A DNA stretch of 64,000 nt, taken from assembly GCA_034359265.1 (NCBI GenBank), contig CP136890.1, positions 98,605,501-98,669,500 on the forward strand. Reading direction: 5' to 3'. The notes beneath the pieces were generated by a model that saw nothing but the letters and a program-made list of their open reading frames with translations, searched no databases and was not told where the DNA came from. Both the position numbers and the translations under genes were made by a program. This DNA comes from Canna indica. Taxonomy: Eukaryota > Streptophyta > Magnoliopsida > Zingiberales > Cannaceae. Numbering within the stretch: the stretch's first letter is position 1; every line of letters begins with the position of its first letter. Shown here piece by piece: positions 61,701 to 64,000 of this stretch.

Positions 61701-63485
61701 CGTGAGGCTTTATACTTTCGCAGGACCTCAAAGTATGTTAAAGTTTCCTGTTAGGCTCACAGTATCATTTTATTGATAAGTAGCCTATGACTACTGATCA
61801 TTGTCTTTTACGAGAAGTTAATTGCAATCATTCTCTCTTACCAGGATTTTTGTTCCAACTCTTGTTCTTTGGAAACATATTTTGTTCTTACCTTTTGCTC
61901 AACTTGTTTTACCATTTGATATGAATCAAGGAACATTGTTATTTTTAGCTGAATGGTATTCATTCATTTTCTTTTCTGTGGCTTTTTGGGTAGATTACAA
62001 AAAATGAAGCCAGATGTGGTGTCATGCGCCTAATTGTGCCTGGTGGAAGAGCAACTGAAACTTCTGAATCAAAAGGAGCTGTTGTAGTGGGGGTTCGAAC
62101 TTTAAGTGAAGGCGGTTGTGTTGGAAATTTTTCCAGGGAGCAGGTGTAGTCTTCATTGTGCAAATATGAAAATTGATTTCTGATGTCTTTCGCCATAATG
62201 CAATGCATGTGTTAAGCACTACCTTTCTCGGGGCAATTTTCTCCGGTCAACTAAATGATTATATATACAAGGACGGGCAGATCTATATATTTGTTTGTTA
62301 CATTCATTATATTGCTTGCTTATTTATATTCAAAAGATGCTGTGCACTTATTTGTAACATAGCACTGGAACCATGGTTTAAAATACCGTTACCGGTACCG
62401 ATCTCGGTACCGATCTCGGTCAGTGACCGGTACCGGTATGTACCGGTACCGTACCGCACCGCACCGCACCGCACCGACACATGGCACGGGCCGGTACGAA
62501 AAAAGTATACCAGCCAATTTTTTTTGTTTTTATTTTTGTTGTTAAAAGTAACTCCAATAACACAATTGATCAAGAAATACTTAAATTTAAGATTCAAATG
62601 TCAAATACATGAATACAATATTTTAAATTTGGCCCCAAACGGCTATATGCCACTGTAGCAACAACATTGCTCTTTTTAAGAGCTGTTACGTTATACCGGG
62701 CAATACCGCCCGGTATGGGCAGTATTTACAGAGATACCTGGTATCGCCCAATACCGGGTATCTCGTATACCGGTTTTTCAAAAAACCGGTAAATACAAGC
62801 CGTACCGGGCGGTACGGTACGGTATTTGAAACCATACTGGAAACATTTGACACAGGAAATTTATTTTAGTTTCTGACCTATCGTCTAGAGTTTGAGTAAT
62901 CTATCCATGATTTGAATGGATCTGTTTTTTCTTCTCCTACTGCAATAATTTTATGGTTGTTCTTTATCCTGTTGTATTTCATAAGGATTCTAAAGAATAT
63001 TCTATTAGGAATTACCAATGACTCTATAATAGTTTTGTTCTGGCTTGAATACATGCGGTTCATGGACATGATAGCTAATGAACTTATATATGTATATAAT
63101 TATGTTAAATTCAAAATACTGGAGTAATATGGAAAAGAGATGTTCAAAAAAGGCTTTTGGAAATAGCTTGAGTATACAAGTATAGAAACTAATAAAGACT
63201 GTAATGTGGAAAAGAAGTAAAGCATCCCTTGCATTACAAAATTTGAAAAAAATATATATTAGTTTACCTCAACCAGTTAGAAAAGGACTACAAAGTATTT
63301 GGTGTTAAGCTGCTTCTGTTTGTTGAGTTGTTTTTCTTATTCTACAGGTAGAACTTTTTTGTGTTAATCACCTAATTAATTGTTCGCTGGAGTCAACTGA
63401 AGAGTTTATTGCGATGGAATTTAGATTTACTCTAAGAGATAATGGAATGTGTGCTGCTTTCCAACTTCTTCATATGGTGCTTGAG
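46730..63485 (+). CDS. SPP: Stromal processing peptidase (chloroplast M16 metalloprotease), first 15 exons
   Basis: SPP removes transit peptides from proteins imported into the chloroplast stroma. Exons, all in phase (2661 bp, 887 codons): 46730-46941, 48447-48690, 50411-50646, 51941-52139, 52756-52803, 54057-54164, 54291-54479, 54578-54877, 55526-55627, 57228-57362, 57811-58035, 58131-58334, 60163-60333, 61994-62143, 63348-63485. The N-terminus is Ser/Ala-rich with few acidic residues, as in a transit peptide. The M16 inverted zinc motif is HMIEH (H254, E257, H258) with the third ligand E335 exactly 76 residues further on. Conserved blocks include LGTGARSNAYTDFHH, GELTRYMDALLKD and FRFTLRDNGM. 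Plant SPP is about 1250 aa, so the C-terminal third lies beyond the window. Introns carry a Harbinger-like and several hAT-like elements, yet the frame is intact. Splice sites were set by eye. Confidence 0.96.
50874..51677. mobile_element. PIF/Harbinger-like element (798 bp) in SPP intron 3
   Basis: It spans 50877-51674, starting GGGATTGTTTGGTTGGATGG and ending with its near complement (TCCAACCAAACATCCCC). The 3-bp target duplication is CTA. Sub-terminal inverted blocks (AAGGAATAG/CTATTCC) extend the repeat. The middle is AT-rich without a transposase. Confidence 0.75.
55871..56523. mobile_element. hAT-like CCGG-family element split by a second copy
   Basis: The outer element spans 55879-56515, from TAAGGTTTAAAATC to the complement of CATGGTTTAAAAT, with flanks CGGTACGA/CGGTACAA (7 of 8). 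It is interrupted at 55988 by another member of the same family. Removing that copy and one duplication leaves 292 bp, the same length as the uninterrupted copy at 23126. It lies in SPP intron 9. Confidence 0.85.
55980..56332. mobile_element. hAT-like CCGG-family copy nested in a sister copy (337 bp)
   Basis: It spans 55988-56324 in the opposite orientation to its host copy, with a perfect 8-bp duplication ATATTGTG (55980-55987 and 56325-56332). It contains a run of about 22 T near 56101. Confidence 0.88.
56524..57112. repeat. Remnant of an older member of the same repeat family
   Basis: The stretch ends with GAGATTTTAAACCATG at 57112, the family's right tip, and has scattered TTGTACCGG words. 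The matching left end is not recognised, so no duplication could be set. It may be the site into which the 55879 element jumped. Confidence 0.4.
58935..59263. mobile_element. hAT-like CCGG-family MITE (313 bp)
   Basis: It spans 58943-59255, from TAAGGTTTAAAATC to TTTTAAAACCATG, with perfect 8-bp duplication ATGTAAAC, in SPP intron 12. Orientation matches the outer copy at 55879. Confidence 0.87.
62364..62843. mobile_element. hAT-like CCGG-family element, long copy (464 bp)
   Basis: It spans 62372-62835, beginning CATGGTTTAAAATACC and ending TTGAAACCAT, with flanks ACTGGAAC/ACTGGAAA (7 of 8), in SPP intron 14. Its interior is shared with the copy at 32285. Confidence 0.75.
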
Positions 63486-64000
63486 GTAACTATAATCTTC
63501 CATATCTGTTAACTTTTCATGTGTATTTAATTTGAATTTATTGTTGCTTTTGAAGTTTTGAGTTTTACAGTTTGACACCTTTTCTGGGATTTGAATGGCT
63601 CAATTTACATGACTGGAGTTTGTACCTATTTTTTTAGCCTAGAAAGAGTTCTGATATTTTAGCCCTCTAGCATTTTCTCCCACTAATATCTTGAGTTAGA
63701 TATTATTGTTGTACCAATCAGCAAGTAAGGTTGTCATGTGATACTAACCAGACATGCCAAACCAGTTTTTTTTAAACCAGACTTAGAGATGGCAATTGAT
63801 GGGATATGGTTGGGATAGTGTAAAAACTAAAAATCATATCCACACTGTAATCCAAATTTGCACTTCTATATCCATATTGCATTTGCGACGGATCTGAATA
63901 TGTGCATCCATATTCGCATCACATCTTAATACACCATATATAATATCTAATTTATAAATAGTAAATCACTAAATCACATAAATAAATTGGTAACAATAGT
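63486..64000. other. Start of SPP intron 15, with a probable hAT-like end
   Basis: After the GTAACT donor at 63486 the intron runs out of the window. TAGAGATGGCAATTG at 63784 resembles the left tip of the hAT-like family at 43471 and probably begins another element cut off by the window edge. Confidence 0.4.

Overview
This window reads as nuclear DNA of a flowering plant, probably a monocot. It holds intron-rich plant genes, GC-rich first exons (acyltransferase and SPP genes) in an AT-rich background, an endogenous badna/tungro-type pararetrovirus, and dense layers of small transposons, mostly hAT-like. No rRNA, tRNA or CRISPR array was seen. The species cannot be named from the sequence.

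Layout. (1) Bases 1-4842 hold a rearranged endogenous pararetrovirus: reverse transcriptase/RNase H, an ORF4-like frame, a tRNA-Met primer-binding site, then a coiled-coil/movement-protein/coat-protein frame broken by one in-frame TAG. A movement-protein segment missing from that frame lies inverted at about 4655-4842. (2) Bases 4993-7797 (-) carry exons 1-3 of a cinnamoyl-CoA-reductase-like gene; its remaining exons are absent or lie left of the window beyond the viral DNA. (3) Bases 8870-12235 are a GC-richer mosaic that looks organelle-derived (probably mitochondrial) and encloses a broken LINE. (4) Bases 12845-28559 (-) form an apparently intact 23-exon gene for kinesin-like calmodulin-binding protein (KCBP/ZWICHEL type, 1283 aa). 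Its introns carry a LINE remnant, two hAT-like elements, a short tandem repeat and a 524-bp TRIM retrotransposon. (5) Bases 29.5-37.2 kb are a transposon-rich intergenic block with several hAT elements and a 1.1-kb Mutator-like foldback element. (6) Bases 37262-43044 (-) form an intact 5-exon gene for a tafazzin-like acyltransferase (N-acylphosphatidylethanolamine synthase type, 280 aa). Its 3.6-kb intron 4 is mostly an extremely AT-rich degenerate repeat array. (7) Bases 43471-45943 are nested hAT elements. (8) From 46730 (+) to the window end are the first 15 exons (887 codons) of the chloroplast stromal processing peptidase (SPP), with its HxxEH zinc site; the gene continues past the window.

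The genes are unrelated housekeeping or developmental loci (cytoskeleton, lipid acylation, plastid protein import) and show no operon-like logic. The striking feature is the transposon record. One CCGG/GGTACC-rich hAT-like family occurs seven times (15270, 23126, 32285, 55879, 55988, 58943, 62372) with 8-bp target duplications, including a copy inserted into a copy. A second hAT family at 43471 is interrupted by two further elements, and a truncated relative at 29757-30417 gives the uninterrupted sequence for comparison. All exon boundaries below were placed by hand from reading frame, GT/AG (one GC/AG) signals and recalled family sequence; none was checked by alignment.
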